A stretch of 64,000 bases of DNA from Phlebotomus papatasi (GCF_024763615.1 NC_077224.1:1674001-1738000), one strand, 5' to 3'. Positions 21,765 to 33,261 are shown, numbered from the stretch's first letter. A program made the numbers and translations. Notes: a model not told the origin generated them from the sequence alone.

Positions 21765-23194
21765 CTAAAATTTCAACGAAATCGCTTCATAAATACCAAA
21801 AATGCAGTCCGATCAAGACATTTTCGATTATAGCTCTGGTCAGGGAACACCGATGGAGGAGAGCGACCCATCGTTGGAAAGGTCTCGACCAAAATAATGA
21901 CGCAATTCACCAAAAAATGCTGAATTTTTGGTCGGAAGTAGGGGAATGTAGGCAGCCTTCGCATATTTTTTCGCGCTTCATATTCAGGATTTTTCCTGAT
22001 TAAACTGTAAAATGGGCAGTGAATTGCACTACACCAAAAAGTTCTCTGATCTTTTAGGTTTCTATGCATATCTAGTTCACTAACATAGTATTGTTGGTTT
22101 TTCCTGGACAGGAAAATGAAAAAAAAATATGACGATTTGTGCGATTCTTGCCCCCGGGGGCAGCATTCACACGATGGGGTTTGAGTTCGTCATTGCTTTT
22201 TTTCTCGAAATAAACTTTACCTACAATTAAAAATTATTTTCCGATTGTTATACTGTACCCCCGTCCCCGTGAACCCGCAAAAACTATCACTGCACTAAAA
22301 GAAGATCTTTAAAACACTTTTTTCACATTTTCTGGACCACTGTTTTTTCTTCCAAATGAATATCGAAAAATCGACTATGAACATGTTCACACGGTTCACG
22401 CTGTCAATAACCGTCGTCTCATGGAGACCAGAAGGAGACTATACGCCTGTCGAAAAGGAAATGGCCACGAATGTCTCACAGTGGCTTATGAGACTTAAGT
22501 GAAGTTATGATTTTCAAGCTGAAGTTGTCTGATGGATGTGCGAACGCTTACACATTCAGTGTTTGAAACCACACACAGTGTAGTACTTGCGAATTTTCCG
22601 CCACCGTGAAAATAATTTCCCTCCGATGCAAAAAATTATTACGTCAATATCATCTCAAGTATACTCTTCATCCACTGTAAGTGATTTTTTTTAGAAATGA
22701 GTTTAACTATGAGAAATCAAATGAAATGTGCGCCATCAAAATTACCCATTTTGGGCCAATTTTCTATTTGTGATCCTAGAACCTAGGAAAGAAGGGTTTG
22801 GCTGCCTATTTTTACAATGAAGATAAGGTTCATAAATACTTAATTTATCGCTAAGAAATGCGGAACCAACTCTTTGTAAATAAAGAGAAAATTCGCATCA
22901 TTGGAAAGCTCACACGTGCGAAGCCTGCCTACATTCCCCTATGTTTAATACTCTTATTAGACCATTCTCTATATACAGCATACCGCCGCATAATTCGTAT
23001 ATGTAATATAGGTAATGAAAATCGTGATTATAATTTCTACTAAGTTGTTAAATATTTTCAGAGCAAATTCTAAGTCCATTTTGAGAGAAAAACAAAAAAA
23101 ATCGAAAGAGAAAATCTGCTAAATGGTTTCCATCGCCATCTACTGGCGGTGTTTAATTCCACATTCAGTACCATTTTATATTTTAGCTTAGCAT
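21765..23194. other. Spacer, no gene seen
   Basis: Ordinary AT-rich sequence. Two overlapping open frames on opposite strands (21719-22003, 21773-22069) have no motif. Confidence 0.4.
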
Positions 23195-23196
23195 TA

Positions 23197-24595
23197 GGGG
23201 AAACTGGGGCACCACCAAACACGGGGTAGTACCAAACACTGTGATTTTTTAATCAGATATTCGACTTGAGAGGACAAGACTTAAAGAAATTTACAGGCAT
23301 CGTAGGGATCCTTGTCCAATTCTGAGATAAAGAAGCCTAAAGATTTAAGTTAAAGCTTTAACTTTGACACTAAAGATTTCGAATTTAGAGTTATAGGAAT
23401 TTTGGATAAAATAGCCTTTAGCGCCACTAAAGAAATTTGATTATCCAAGATGTCAAATCGGTCAATACAAAACACGTGAAATTTCCACGCAAAGGTTTTT
23501 CTGGCAAATAGGAAGGAGAAAGTGAGATTTGAGCCAAATAATTTCAAGTGGTGAGTATTTTTAAACTTGAAATGTTTGTAGATGCGTGATGAGATGAATT
23601 TGCGTTTTCAGGAGTTTCGTCTGGACTTGACCAAAGAAAGGAAGTACCCGTCATACTTCAAACGAGTGCTTCGTCAATTTTGTGCTGGAGCACAAAGGTT
23701 CTCGACGGATTTAAAGACAATTATTGATTCCCTTTGGTCAAATCTCTAGAATAACTGAATGCAATGGGGGCACCCGAGAGGAACACCGCACACTGGGAAG
23801 AGGTAAGCAAAGTTTGAGGTTATGTTCCCTGTCTTTTTTCTTAATTATTCTTTTTTGTTACCATTTTTAGAATGTAAAGAACCGGGAATTTCTACACGAA
23901 CCCAAGAAACGGGTGCTTATGACCAACACTGAAGAAAGTGGAGATGGTGCACAAAAAACGGAACAAGAACTGACGCTTTTGTAGGGAAAGAACACTGCAG
24001 GTGTTTCGAAAGACGTCTGTGGATGGAGACTATGAAATATGTGGACACTGGCCACAACAGTCTTCCTGTGACGATTCTTCTAGATCCGCAAGAGTCCTCC
24101 AGTGATTCCATCAACCCACGAGTTTATTCATACAATAACTTCAAGTACTGCATCCATTAGCTACAAAAGCTAAAGATAAGCAGTTAAAATATAATGTAAA
24201 TCGTCCAATAAATAATTCTCCACAAAAATATACATCTTTGTGATTAACTAAAAACACCTTTATGATTAAACATGCTGCTTAAATAATTAACAATCTCAAA
24301 TTGAACTGGACTTAAAGGTTTAAAAGTTCCTCTCGAGCAGCTTTTAAATTAAAGACGATTTATAGACGTTTGACATCTTTAAGTCTGTAAAACTTTAGCG
24401 TAGAATTCGAAATTTATAGTCTTACAGATTTAAATAAATTTGACACTTTAAAATTAAAGATTTTATCAGAGAATACGAATCAGCCTTTAAAGGGCGATTT
24501 AAAGATTTAAGACTTAAAGATTTATCTCAGAATTGGGGGGAGTCCAAGTAGTTTAAAAATAAAAATTAGGTGTTTGGTGGTGCCCCAGTTTCCCC
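23197..24595. mobile_element. TAGGGGAAACTGGGG-ended inverted-repeat element
   Basis: 1399 bp, flanked by TA (23195-23196, 24596-24597), with 27-bp inverted ends beginning GGGGAAACTGGGGCACCACC. The left end carries the box ACCAAACAC twice, 17 bp apart (23214, 23231), which is the spacing of the first two boxes in the GGCC- and GGACA-type elements. The right end has one. Inside are two sets of splice-like signals and short coding-like frames (23764-23984). Another TAGGGGAGACTGGGGAAAAC terminus lies alone at 62225. Confidence 0.75.
23764..23984 (+). pseudogene. Unrecognised two-exon-like ORF inside an inverted-repeat element
   Basis: The ATG at 23764 opens MGAPERNTAHWEE up to a good donor (GAG|GTAAGC, 23802/23803). 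After a pyrimidine-rich stretch the acceptor TTTTTAG (ending 23870) continues the same frame as NVKNREFLHEPKKRVLM and on to a TAG at 23982-23984, about 51 codons when joined. Upstream, a donor GTGAGT at 23551 and an acceptor TTTTCAG at 23611 bracket another intron-like stretch, followed by EFRLDLTKERKYPSYFKRVL and a stop near 23750. I do not recognise the protein. It may be a decayed transposon gene or a captured host fragment. Confidence 0.35.
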
Positions 24596-24597
24596 TA

Positions 24598-26303
24598 TGC
24601 TGAAAATGCTACTTTTTTCATCTGACTGATCGCTGGGTACGGACTGAAGTTAACTCAAGTTCAATTTAAAAAATCAAATTACACTAAAAATTCCCATTAT
24701 TTTTATCACAAATGAACTGAATGATTTCATTACATGTGGAAATTATTTTCATTGAGAAATGAAAGCAAACAGACTGTAGACCATTTATTGGTACGGCGTA
24801 ACTTTTTCTTCTGTGATAAGGGACTAAAATGTCTCCTACGAATGGCGCTTGCAACTGTTCTCAAATTTTAATTCCAAAGCTATAAAAGTTTCAAATTTCA
24901 GCAAGTTGAACAAAAATTCACGAAAAAAATTTTCTATGGAACTGAGAATTTTTAAACAAATATTTGTCGTCATTAAGTTCAAGATAAGAAGATTTTTCTC
25001 AAGAAACTTCTATATAGAAAAACCCTTAAAATAAGGACTAAAGAAGGGATTTTTTTTGTATATATTCCCTGAGAAACACACTCCCAAATGGTGTGTTGGT
25101 AAAATAAACTTTACGACTCACTTTTATTATTTACACACCAGTTTACGCTTGAATGTGATAAGAAAATTTGCTTGATGGCAGTTACACAATACAGCACTCT
25201 GTCTACGATAGTTTCTCTCCTGGCTATATTTTATATGTCTCATTTTTATCACATCTCAAAATCACAAACTTCATAAAACGATGTAAACTTTTTGCTCCTT
25301 TCATTCTCTTCATTTCACTGAAGGTCAATTTTTTTTAGAATTTACTTAATAGAGAGAATATTTGAAGTGGAGATAATCAAATGTGAATGAATTTATCTGG
25401 TCTCGAGACATGGGGAAATTATTGCAGTTCTCAGGAATTGGAATTTGCAGACCAAAAAGTCTAAAGCAAATAGAAGAACAAAACAGAGAAATTATGTGGC
25501 TCTCACAAACTCAGAGATTTTTTTTTTCAGTGTCAGAAATTTTTACAACTCTTCTGTACTAAGGAGTGCCGCCAAACAGGCACAAAAAAAAATACACCGT
25601 CTTCAGCAAATATATATACATACATTATATATATATTTATAACGTGTGTACAAGAAACTCCAAGAGAAGTCATTTTATCCATCAAAAAATCTTTTATCTT
25701 TACTTGGTCTTTTGCTTTTTCATCATCTTTTTTCTTTCTCTCTTACATACTCTTCTCGGTTAAATATTATTTTATTTATTTTACTACAAAAGCCCACACA
25801 ACTTATAAACCACCAAGAAGACTTTCTTCATCACGAGATGTGTGTAAAATGCGTGCGTAAGTTAGGATTTTTTTTCTTCTTTTGGCTTAGAAGAGAGAGC
25901 ATTGTAGCATTGTTCTTGGGAAAGATTGGTTTTTGTGTGACCACTTTTTGTCCTTTTGCTCTTTAAACTCAAGTGGACTCCAAGAAAGGAACAAAGAAAA
26001 AAAGAAACCAAGGATAATTTTGAGAAAATTCCTAAATCATGCTATATATAGGGATAAATTCTATGAAAAGAGATTATATCGAAGAGTATCTCATTAGGAG
26101 ATATGTTTTTGGGATGATCTCCAGAGAATTCTTGGAGAATTCAAGAAAGAAATGCCTGAACAAGTTTCCAGAAAAAATTAATTGAGTTATAAACCGTATA
26201 TACATTGAAAATAATAAAAATATTGGGAAAATGCAGAAAATATTCAAAATTTAGTACAGGTCTGTACTAAATTATCTCGTGGGATAAATTTATGAGCCTA
26301 CTA
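24598..26303. other. AT-rich spacer
   Basis: No supported gene. Overlapping frames at 25445-25966 include low-complexity I/Y/F stretches from TATATA runs. Confidence 0.4.
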
Positions 26304-26554
26304 CACTGAGAAAAAAAGAGGGTGCGATTAACTTTTTTTCCTCGTAACTTTAACACTTTTTAGGTGTAAAAATATATCAAAATTTTTTAATGTTAATTTT
26401 ACACCTTTTTAAGGGTAAAATTGACATGAAAAAGTGTGACTTTAACCCCTAACACACCTAAAAAGCATAATATTTACACCGATTTCGGATCAATACTGCA
26501 GGGTAAAATTAACATTTCCGGAATGTTATTTTAACTTTTTCGGATTTCTCTGTG
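26304..26554. mobile_element. CACTG-ended miniature element, copy 2
   Basis: 251 bp flanked by TA (26302-26303, 26555-26556). Begins CACTGAGAAAAAAAGAGGGT. The right terminus is CTCTGTG (one change from CTCAGTG). Same orientation as copy 1 at 2832, with high similarity throughout. Confidence 0.85.
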
Positions 26555-26749
26555 TATGTCCCTCGTTTATTTTAACCTAGCTCTTTTCTGGAAATTTGAA
26601 GCATTGGACTAACTATTAAAATTTAATGTTACTGGGTCAAATTCATTGAAAACACATTGAAAAAAAATAAATTGTTCGAAACTTCAGTCGTCCGAAGGTA
26701 GCGTGCTTTCCCCTAATAATTTTTCTCATATTTCTAAAGGAAGCTGGGT

Positions 26750-26913
26750 TTAACTCTTTTGCCGTCACACTTTTATTCAGCAAGTGAATTAATGTAAAAT
26801 TGAGTTTTTCCTAATGCTTTATGATCAAATATGTTCAGATAGGAAAACAAAATTCCATTGTGTGAAAACTCGGTAAAACCCCGGGTCATATATGACCCTA
26901 TTGTCCTCAAGGG
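26750..26913. mobile_element. TTAA-type miniature element (family I), short copy
   Basis: Left end TTAACTCTTTTGCCGTCAC. Right end, read inward, CCCTTGAGGACAATAGGGTC with palindrome GGGTCATATATGACCC (26883-26898). The TTAA expected after 26913 is replaced by AAGT. Mirror-image partner at 27312-27703. Confidence 0.6.
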
Positions 26914-27311
26914 AAGTGTACATACCATTTTCAAAATCTATATCACGGGCTTTCTAAGAGTTTTTTTTTGCTTGAAGTTATTAATTTGGCCAAAACCATG
27001 ACAAACTGGATTGTCTTGATGAACACTGTACTCCTGGTGTTCAAGGAATCTTCCTGGTAATCCCTTGAACAGTCACTGTCACAATATTTTGAGTGGTATT
27101 TGGCAAAAATAAACTTATCCACATATTTATTCACACACAATACAATTGCACAATATGAGACGCTTGCAGAATACTCTAAAATATTGCAAAATATGTTATA
27201 ATTCATCAGATATAAGATGAAATGTCCAGGAGCAAGATGTCCCACCTGCATTTTACAAAGAAAAACAATGTCCCAACTACATTTCGCTATAGGTTTGGAA
27301 CGAAAACACAG
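26914..27311. other. Sequence between two mirrored TTAA elements
   Basis: 398 bp enclosed by the facing CCCTTG ends of the two elements. A minus-strand open frame at 26943-27251 (102 codons, with YCAIVLCVNKYVDKF and CSRDYQED) is the longest here. I do not recognise it. It might be part of a larger composite element bounded by TTAACTCTTT at 26750 and 27703. Confidence 0.3.
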
Positions 27312-27703
27312 TTACCCTTGGGGACAATAGGGTCATATATGACCCAGAAAATTCTACACGCTTTTCTGGAAAATTGATAGTAGTTCGTTATATCAAAATA
27401 TGCAATATACAATCTTTGGATATTCTATTTTGTGTTTCTAAAGAACTTTTTGCTGAAAAAAATAAATTAATATAAAAAATTTTGAAAAGGAAAAGTCATT
27501 TCACAAAGTCCGAAATTAGTGAATTTTGATCTCAAATATTTTCTTTTCCTGAATATCTGGAGTCTTGAGAAAATCAGCCAAGAATCTTACATTCTTCTAT
27601 TATGATGTCGTGCACAAACCGATAGATTTCAATTAATGTAAATAGTCAAAAAAATTGTTTTGTCCCCGGCTCATATATGACCCTAATGACACGAAAGAGT
27701 TAA
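27312..27703. mobile_element. TTAA-type miniature element (family I), full copy
   Basis: Left end TTACCCTTGGGGACAATA with palindrome GGGTCATATATGACCC (27330-27345). Right end, read inward, TTAACTCTTTCGTGTCATTA with GGGTCATATATGAGCC (27668-27683). TTAA at 27700-27703. Length (392 bp) equals that of the element at 6376-6767 and the interiors align loosely in reverse orientation. Confidence 0.75.
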
Positions 27704-28479
27704 GTATTTTGCTCATAAAATTGAAGTGTTTTTTCCCGTTAATTGGCCTATTTCTCTAATTTAGTAAACAAATGTTCATGGAAATTGTGGTTATGTTTGG
27801 CCTAACCTAAAATATTTCCGGCAAATAATGTGAACGTTAAAAATACCAAAATATGACATTTTTTAAATAATTTTTAAGACAAATAAAACAATTAATTCAC
27901 ATTTATAGCAATTTTAAATGCCACTTTGCATATAAAATCGAATTAAATCATATAACCTCGAAAAGTTTCTTGGATGTTAAATTTTTCCAAATTAATATGT
28001 TTAAAACAATTTTGAAGCGAAAATCGTTGAATCGCTCCACCGGGCGTATTTCTGAACCGATTTATACAAGTTTAAATTTTGTTGAAAAAGGAATTGGAAT
28101 CGCTGGCAAATTTGAACCTGCAAACCGTTAATTTTTTTTCTTAAAATTTATTTTTATATTTTTGACAAATCTCAAGGTACAAACAAATTAGGATAAAATC
28201 AAATTTAAGCAGTCAAAAAATGAAAATTTGAACAGTATCAAATTCTAAAACAGAAAAATAAACAGGTTTTTATTGTGATTGTAACCATCTTATATATTTA
28301 TTATATAAATCAGATCCATTTTTGTAAAGATTTTGGTTTTTACTGATAAAAAATATAATACTTTAATGACCAAATTTTATTTTGTATTACTCATTTGCTT
28401 CTTGTCATATTTTTTTAAAGTTATCTATAAAAAAAATCATTATAAATGGGTAAACATATTATAATAAGCTTGCACGGGT
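27704..28479. other. Very AT-rich spacer
   Basis: Homopolymer-rich A/T sequence without open frames or recognised repeats. Confidence 0.5.
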
Positions 28480-29615
28480 TCTGGTCAAAATTTTGAGAAC
28501 CAAAATCCCGAATGGGTTTGCTATCTCGAAAATCCAAAATCCCGACTCTCAAAAGTATCATAGGCTACTGCCACGATTGCACCTGATTTTGCTGTTAGAA
28601 GCAAACTTTTGGAATTTCAGTTTTTAGAAATTTTGACTTTTCCCTTATTTTGATATTTTCTGGATTTCAACCTATTCGAGATTTTGGCTTTTTGGGATTC
28701 TGGCTATTCAGGATTTTGATCTCTTCGAGATTTTGGGTTTTCAAGACTCTTAAATTCGGGATTTTGGCTATTCGGAATTTTGATCTCTTCGAGATTATGG
28801 GTTTTCAGGACTTTTAAATTTGGGATTTTGGCTTTTTGGGATTTTGGCAACTCGGAATTTTGATCTCTCAGAGATTTTGGGTTTTCAGAACTTTTAAATT
28901 CGGAATTTAGGCTTTTCGAAATTTTGGCTTTTCCCTTACTTCGACATTTTCTGGATTTTGACCTAATCGAGATTTTGGTTTTTTGGGATTCTGGCTATTC
29001 GGGATTTTGATCTCTTCGAGATTTTGACTTCTCGTAACTTTAAAATTCGGGATTTCGGCTATTCGGAATTTTGATCTGTTCGAGATTTCGGGTTCTCAAG
29101 ACTTTTAAATTCGGGATTTTGGCTTTCGGAATTTAAGCTTTTCGAAATTTTGGCTTTTTCCTTATTTTGACCTAATCGAGATTTTGGTTTTTTGGGATTC
29201 TGGCTATTCGAAATTTTGATCTTTTCGAGATTTTGGGTTTTCGAGACTCTTAAATTCGTGATTTTGGAATTCGGAATTTAGGCTTTTCGATATTTTGGCA
29301 TTTTCTAGATTTTGACCTAATCGAGATTTCGGCTTTTTGGGATTCTGGCTATTCGAAATTTTGATCTTTTCGAGATTTTGGGTTTTCAGAACTTTTAAAT
29401 TCGGGATTTTGGCTTTCGGAATTTAGGCTTTTCGAAATATTGGTTATTCGTAATTTTGGTCTTTTCGTAATTTTGGTCTTTTAGAAATTTCGACCTATTC
29501 GAAATTTCGGCTGTTTGGGATTTTGTCTTTTTGATATTGTAACCTCTTCGGGATTTCGATTCATCCGGGATTTTAGCCCATTTGGGATTTAGGATTTTCG
29601 GGATTTTATCATTCC
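28480..29615. repeat. Strand-asymmetric G/T-rich satellite
   Basis: Degenerate tandem array of the word TTCGGGATTTTGGCT and its variants (TTCGAGATTTTGGGT, TTCGGAATTTTGATC, TTCGAAATTTTGGCT), basic period about 15-25 bp. A higher-order block (CTTTTCCCTTA...GACATTTTCTGGATTTTGACCT) recurs near 28638, 28928, 29153 and 29298. The plus strand is almost devoid of C outside TCG. The minus-strand frame at 29395-29718 (K/P/I-rich) is a translation of the array. Confidence 0.85.
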
Positions 29616-30894
29616 TTTCAGAACATGCTCCTCGCAATGAGAAGCCCCTCTGGAATAGTGTTTCTTCTACGGTAAATAAAAAACGCCACGAGGAGTAATA
29701 CCTTATCCCCAAACGCATTCACCGCAAAAGGTCATCGGGTTTCGAAAAAAGGCAACACGGGATAAAACTCGTTAGTTTTTTAATATCTCGTGGATCTCTT
29801 CGAAATAAAAATATTGTGGGAATGATCTCACTGTGCTTCGTAGTATTTTCCACCCTCAAAATGAGCATTAATTCATCCGATTGTTGTCTGAGGCAAAATC
29901 AATCCTATGGCCCCTTTTCTCCGTTTTGTCCTCATTTATTATTCCCAATTCATCGTTTTTTTTCCTTCTTTGGACCAACAAATACCTATATCTTTTCAAT
30001 TTCTCCATCGTCTCTCTTGTCCTGACAATTTTGGGCTCATTGTCGTCCCTCTTTACCCTCTCCTGGACAAGAGAGAGGCCCATTGTATCCCTGTGACTTG
30101 GAATCATTGAATACCCTTCGACGTCATGCAGAGCAGTCAAGTGGTTCTTGTCTCTATGAAAAGATGCGTCAGGGCATCAAAAGAGTCCTCAGAAAAGACA
30201 GAGAGAGACCTGAGAAAAATAAACCTGATAGTAAAAGACCAGGCCCAAAAGGGAACTGAAGAAAGACATCCCATTCGCTCCAGTGAGAATGCAACAAAAA
30301 GTATCTCTATTTAGCAAAATACACTCATTGTCTGACTTGTTGGGAATCTATTGATGCCTTTCAGGAGGAATTTGTTCACTTCTCAAATCTTCTTTTCGAG
30401 GATTTTCCACTGAAAATTGCAGGTGACGAAAAAGGCGCCTAAATTCTAACCTCAAAAATTTAAATGTTCTTGGAGTTTTTTTTCCTACCTAATGTGATTG
30501 AATTTGACCTTTTGAGACATCAAAAGCATGGAAATGTTCTCGTGTATTTGATTTATAAAGGTAAATACCATAAATCTGAGTTATTTAAAAAAAAAATTAT
30601 GCAAATTACCTGAGACGTTGGGATATCATTCGAGTTTCGACGAAATTTTCATAACAATGGAACATCTATTAACTACACTCACTTGTAATTATCTTCAAAA
30701 ATAAATGATATGAACTTTTTGAAGAAATATTACTAAAAAATTTTAAGATAGAAAAAAACGCGATATTGCACAACGGGAATGAAAAACAAAAACACCGGCC
30801 GATCAGCTGTTTACGCGCCGAGTAGGCGTTGTTCCCCTCCATTTCGTTTAACGCCTAAAAAAGGTGGGGGTAAAACGATGACAATTCGAAAACG
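29616..30894. other. Spacer with less AT-rich patches
   Basis: 29.83-30.31 kb has several overlapping open frames on both strands (29868-30140 minus, 29881-30110 plus, 30126-30314 plus) but none shows a family motif. 30.77-30.90 kb is the most GC-rich patch of the left half (CACCGGCCGATCAGCTG, GCGCCGAGTAGGCG). Confidence 0.3.
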
Positions 30895-31520
30895 TCAAGG
30901 GGGAGATATTAGGGTCGGAAGCGGTGTACAGCAGAAAATGAAGTGCGCGGAAGTCTTTGGAAGTGGGAGTATTCGAATATAAATTCGAATTCCTTTTAGT
31001 TGAGATTTTTAATTCGAGCGGCAGTATAATTTGAAAATGTTTGTTAAAATTTTCAAGTTTATTTTATTTTCTTATAGCTTAACTTGTAATTTTTCCGAGG
31101 AAATATTCAGATGAATAATAATTTTCCTTAATTGTTACAGAAATTTCCAATCAATGTAGTGCCTTGCAAATAATGACATCAATGACATATCTATTGTAGT
31201 TGACTTCAAATTAATTTGATATATTTTTTTAAATTTATCTTGAATATGTATGTACTGCATGATTGCATAAATTCGTGGGACTTTATCGCGAATGTCGTTA
31301 AGGGGTATTGTATTCCATAGGTCACCTCTACCATTTTTTTTTCACTCTTTTGCATATACTGGAAAGGTTTTGGTGTCTTTTGCATCTCTTCAATGCCAAA
31401 AGTATTCCACAAAAAAGTCGATTTGTGCTCCTGACGACTTTTACAAAATAAGGAACGAAAAGGTGTATTTGTAATATTTAATGTTAGACTAATTTTGGAA
31501 AGGTCTAAGTAATGGAAAGA
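30895..31520. repeat. Dispersed repeat, mariner-related group, copy 1
   Basis: Collinear with 62632-63560: both contain GGGAGATATTAGGGTC, GAAGTGGGAGT, TTTTTAATTCGAGCGG, TTTTTCCGAGGAAATA, ATTGCATAAATTC and GTCGTTAAGGGG in order. The later part (from about 31262) also matches 53255-53460, where recognisable mariner transposase remains follow downstream. The copy at 62632 has an additional pogo-type insertion. Confidence 0.7.
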
Positions 31521-32029
31521 ATTTTCTTTTTTTTTTTTTGTTCTATTGACACCGTGTGGAGCAACATTTTATTGTCATTTAAAATTTACTCCAAAATTTA
31601 TCTTCCGAGTATGTTTTCTTTTTATCAACACTATTTTGCTCTCATGGATCTCTGCTAAGTCTACAAACGGTTCCTCCTAAAAGTGTTACGTTAATCTGAA
31701 AGTGAAATATTTGGGAAATAAACGATCTCTAATATAACAAGCGATACTTCCACAAAGCTTAAGGATCACATTAGAATAAGCATGGAAAAAGGAAATTGGC
31801 ACCAGATATGTGACAGGAATTTATAAAATTGTTCTGGCCATATTGAAAAAAAAGATATGGCAATTAAAAAGTTCTAAATGATTATATTAAAAGAATACTC
31901 AATCATAAGATATCAATTTTATTTCAGACTTTTCATTTTGTTTAGATTTTTATCCATTTTCAATTTCTGCACAAAGTCTCATCATCTTTTTTCTTTTGAG
32001 AATTCATATGAAAATTTTATTTTCCTTCT

Positions 32030-32190
32030 CCGTTAGCTGTTATTATATTACATTCCAGTTTTCCTGTACTTATGCGGCGATTTGGTGAGACGTCGTTGGT
32101 CACCAACGCTAAGACGGTGATGGCCGCAATGTATAGTGAGCTCAGCATGAGTATTTGTAAATGGTAATGACTCAATAAATACATACATAC
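32030..32190 (+). mobile_element. Possible 3' end of a non-LTR retrotransposon
   Basis: Contains AAGACGGTGATGGCCGCAAT and ends in a short TACA-type repeat (AATACATACATACATTA). A similar AAGACGGCGATGGCCGCACG occurs at 54918. Such words followed by a simple-repeat tail resemble LINE 3' ends. No reverse-transcriptase frame is attached. Confidence 0.35.
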
Positions 32191-32191
32191 A

Positions 32192-32785
32192 TTATGGACC
32201 AATGATTCGGGACGAGATCTCTTTTTTACACGCTATGTCAAGATTCTCTAAAATAAAAATACAGAAAAAGATCAGAAACAACAGAATGTGATTAGAAATT
32301 TAAAAAAAACGCCTGTTTTATTGAAAATTTAATAATAAAAAATCATAGTCATATTCTTACCTTCGGTTAACAAAACATCTGCTGTGAAAATTTCTGCTCC
32401 AGGGTGACCATTCAGAGAATCTTGTGATCCTTCGCTCGAAAGATGTGGCTCATTTTTGACTTCAGGCTGGTCAGATGAACCCTGTTGACTCGTGAACATC
32501 TCTTGCGAATTATCGACTACATGAATGAGAGTGTGAGGAGACGAATCCGCTTCATCCTGATTATTATTATTAATCGTATCGGGATATATTTATTACAATT
32601 CAGCCAGGTTGTCGTATACCCCGTGTTGGAAGAATCTGCCGATCGTATATCGCCCAAGAACGCCTTCCCCGCAATGTAGATACTTCTTCCATTCCTTCTT
32701 GCATTCTTTTGGACGTAGATCAGCTGCTTTATGATTTTTCTTCCTGCGTAACATTTTTCTTGTTTTTTTTCTTTCTCACAAAATC
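32192..32785 (-). pseudogene. Unrecognised spliced minus-strand gene or pseudogene
   Basis: After an acceptor AAATTAG (exon start 32785) the ATG at 32754 opens a 53-codon basic frame containing ADLRPKECKKEWKKYLHCGE, closed by TAA-TAA at 32595-32590. The same frame then reopens with no stop for about 75 codons of acidic, coding-looking sequence (QDEADSSPHTLIHVVDNSQE, SDQPEVKNEPHLSSEGSQDS) to a good donor GAAG|GTAAGA (32361/32360). A 113-nt intron ends TATTTTAG, and exon 32247-32192 continues the frame (NLDIACKKEISSRIIGP, then TAA). A possible 5' noncoding exon with donor GTAAGT lies near 32852. The tandem stops argue for a pseudogene, a second start (ATG of EMFTSQQ), or an unseen intron. No family recognised. 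Confidence 0.45.
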
Positions 32786-33261
32786 CTAATTTAATAAGTA
32801 AATCAATAAGCATTTTTACAAAAAAAAAAAAAACAAATAAAACAAAAACTTACAATTCCGAAATCACTAATTTGCTTTCACCTTCACAACAATCGCGAAA
32901 AACTCTAATACAAATCGCAAATGTTTACATTGTTTTGATGGAGAATCGAGATGGACAAAAATGACAAACTGCAAATAGAACAGTTGCTGACAAAAAAAAA
33001 TGCGCCTTTTTTTCAGTGTATTTTTATGCTAACTGCAGAAAAATTTGTAGATAGCGCAGTTGCTGAGAAATTTTTGTGACTATAGTACAGTTAGAACATT
33101 TTCACGGAAAAATATCTGTGTATAGAGAGAATTCCAAACTTTTTATATAACGTAGTTTAATAGAGAAAATTCAGTAATATCAGAATATGCAAAAACCTGA
33201 AAATCGCAAAAATGCAGTTAGCACAGTTGCTGAGACAACCTGTACTGTAGTTATACTGTAG

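Noticed and set aside
29395..29718. 107-codon minus-strand frame with KPK-type repeats
   Set aside because: Product of the TTCGGGATTTTGG satellite.
29868..30314. Several 60-90-codon frames on both strands
   Set aside because: No recognised motif and mutually overlapping. Coding cannot be supported.
30779..30982. 67-codon frame in a GC-rich patch
   Set aside because: Runs into a dispersed repeat (GGGAGATATTAGGGTC) also present at 62632, so not a host gene.
1..33000. Left 33 kb as intron of one large gene
   Set aside because: Possible, but no exon was found to support it.
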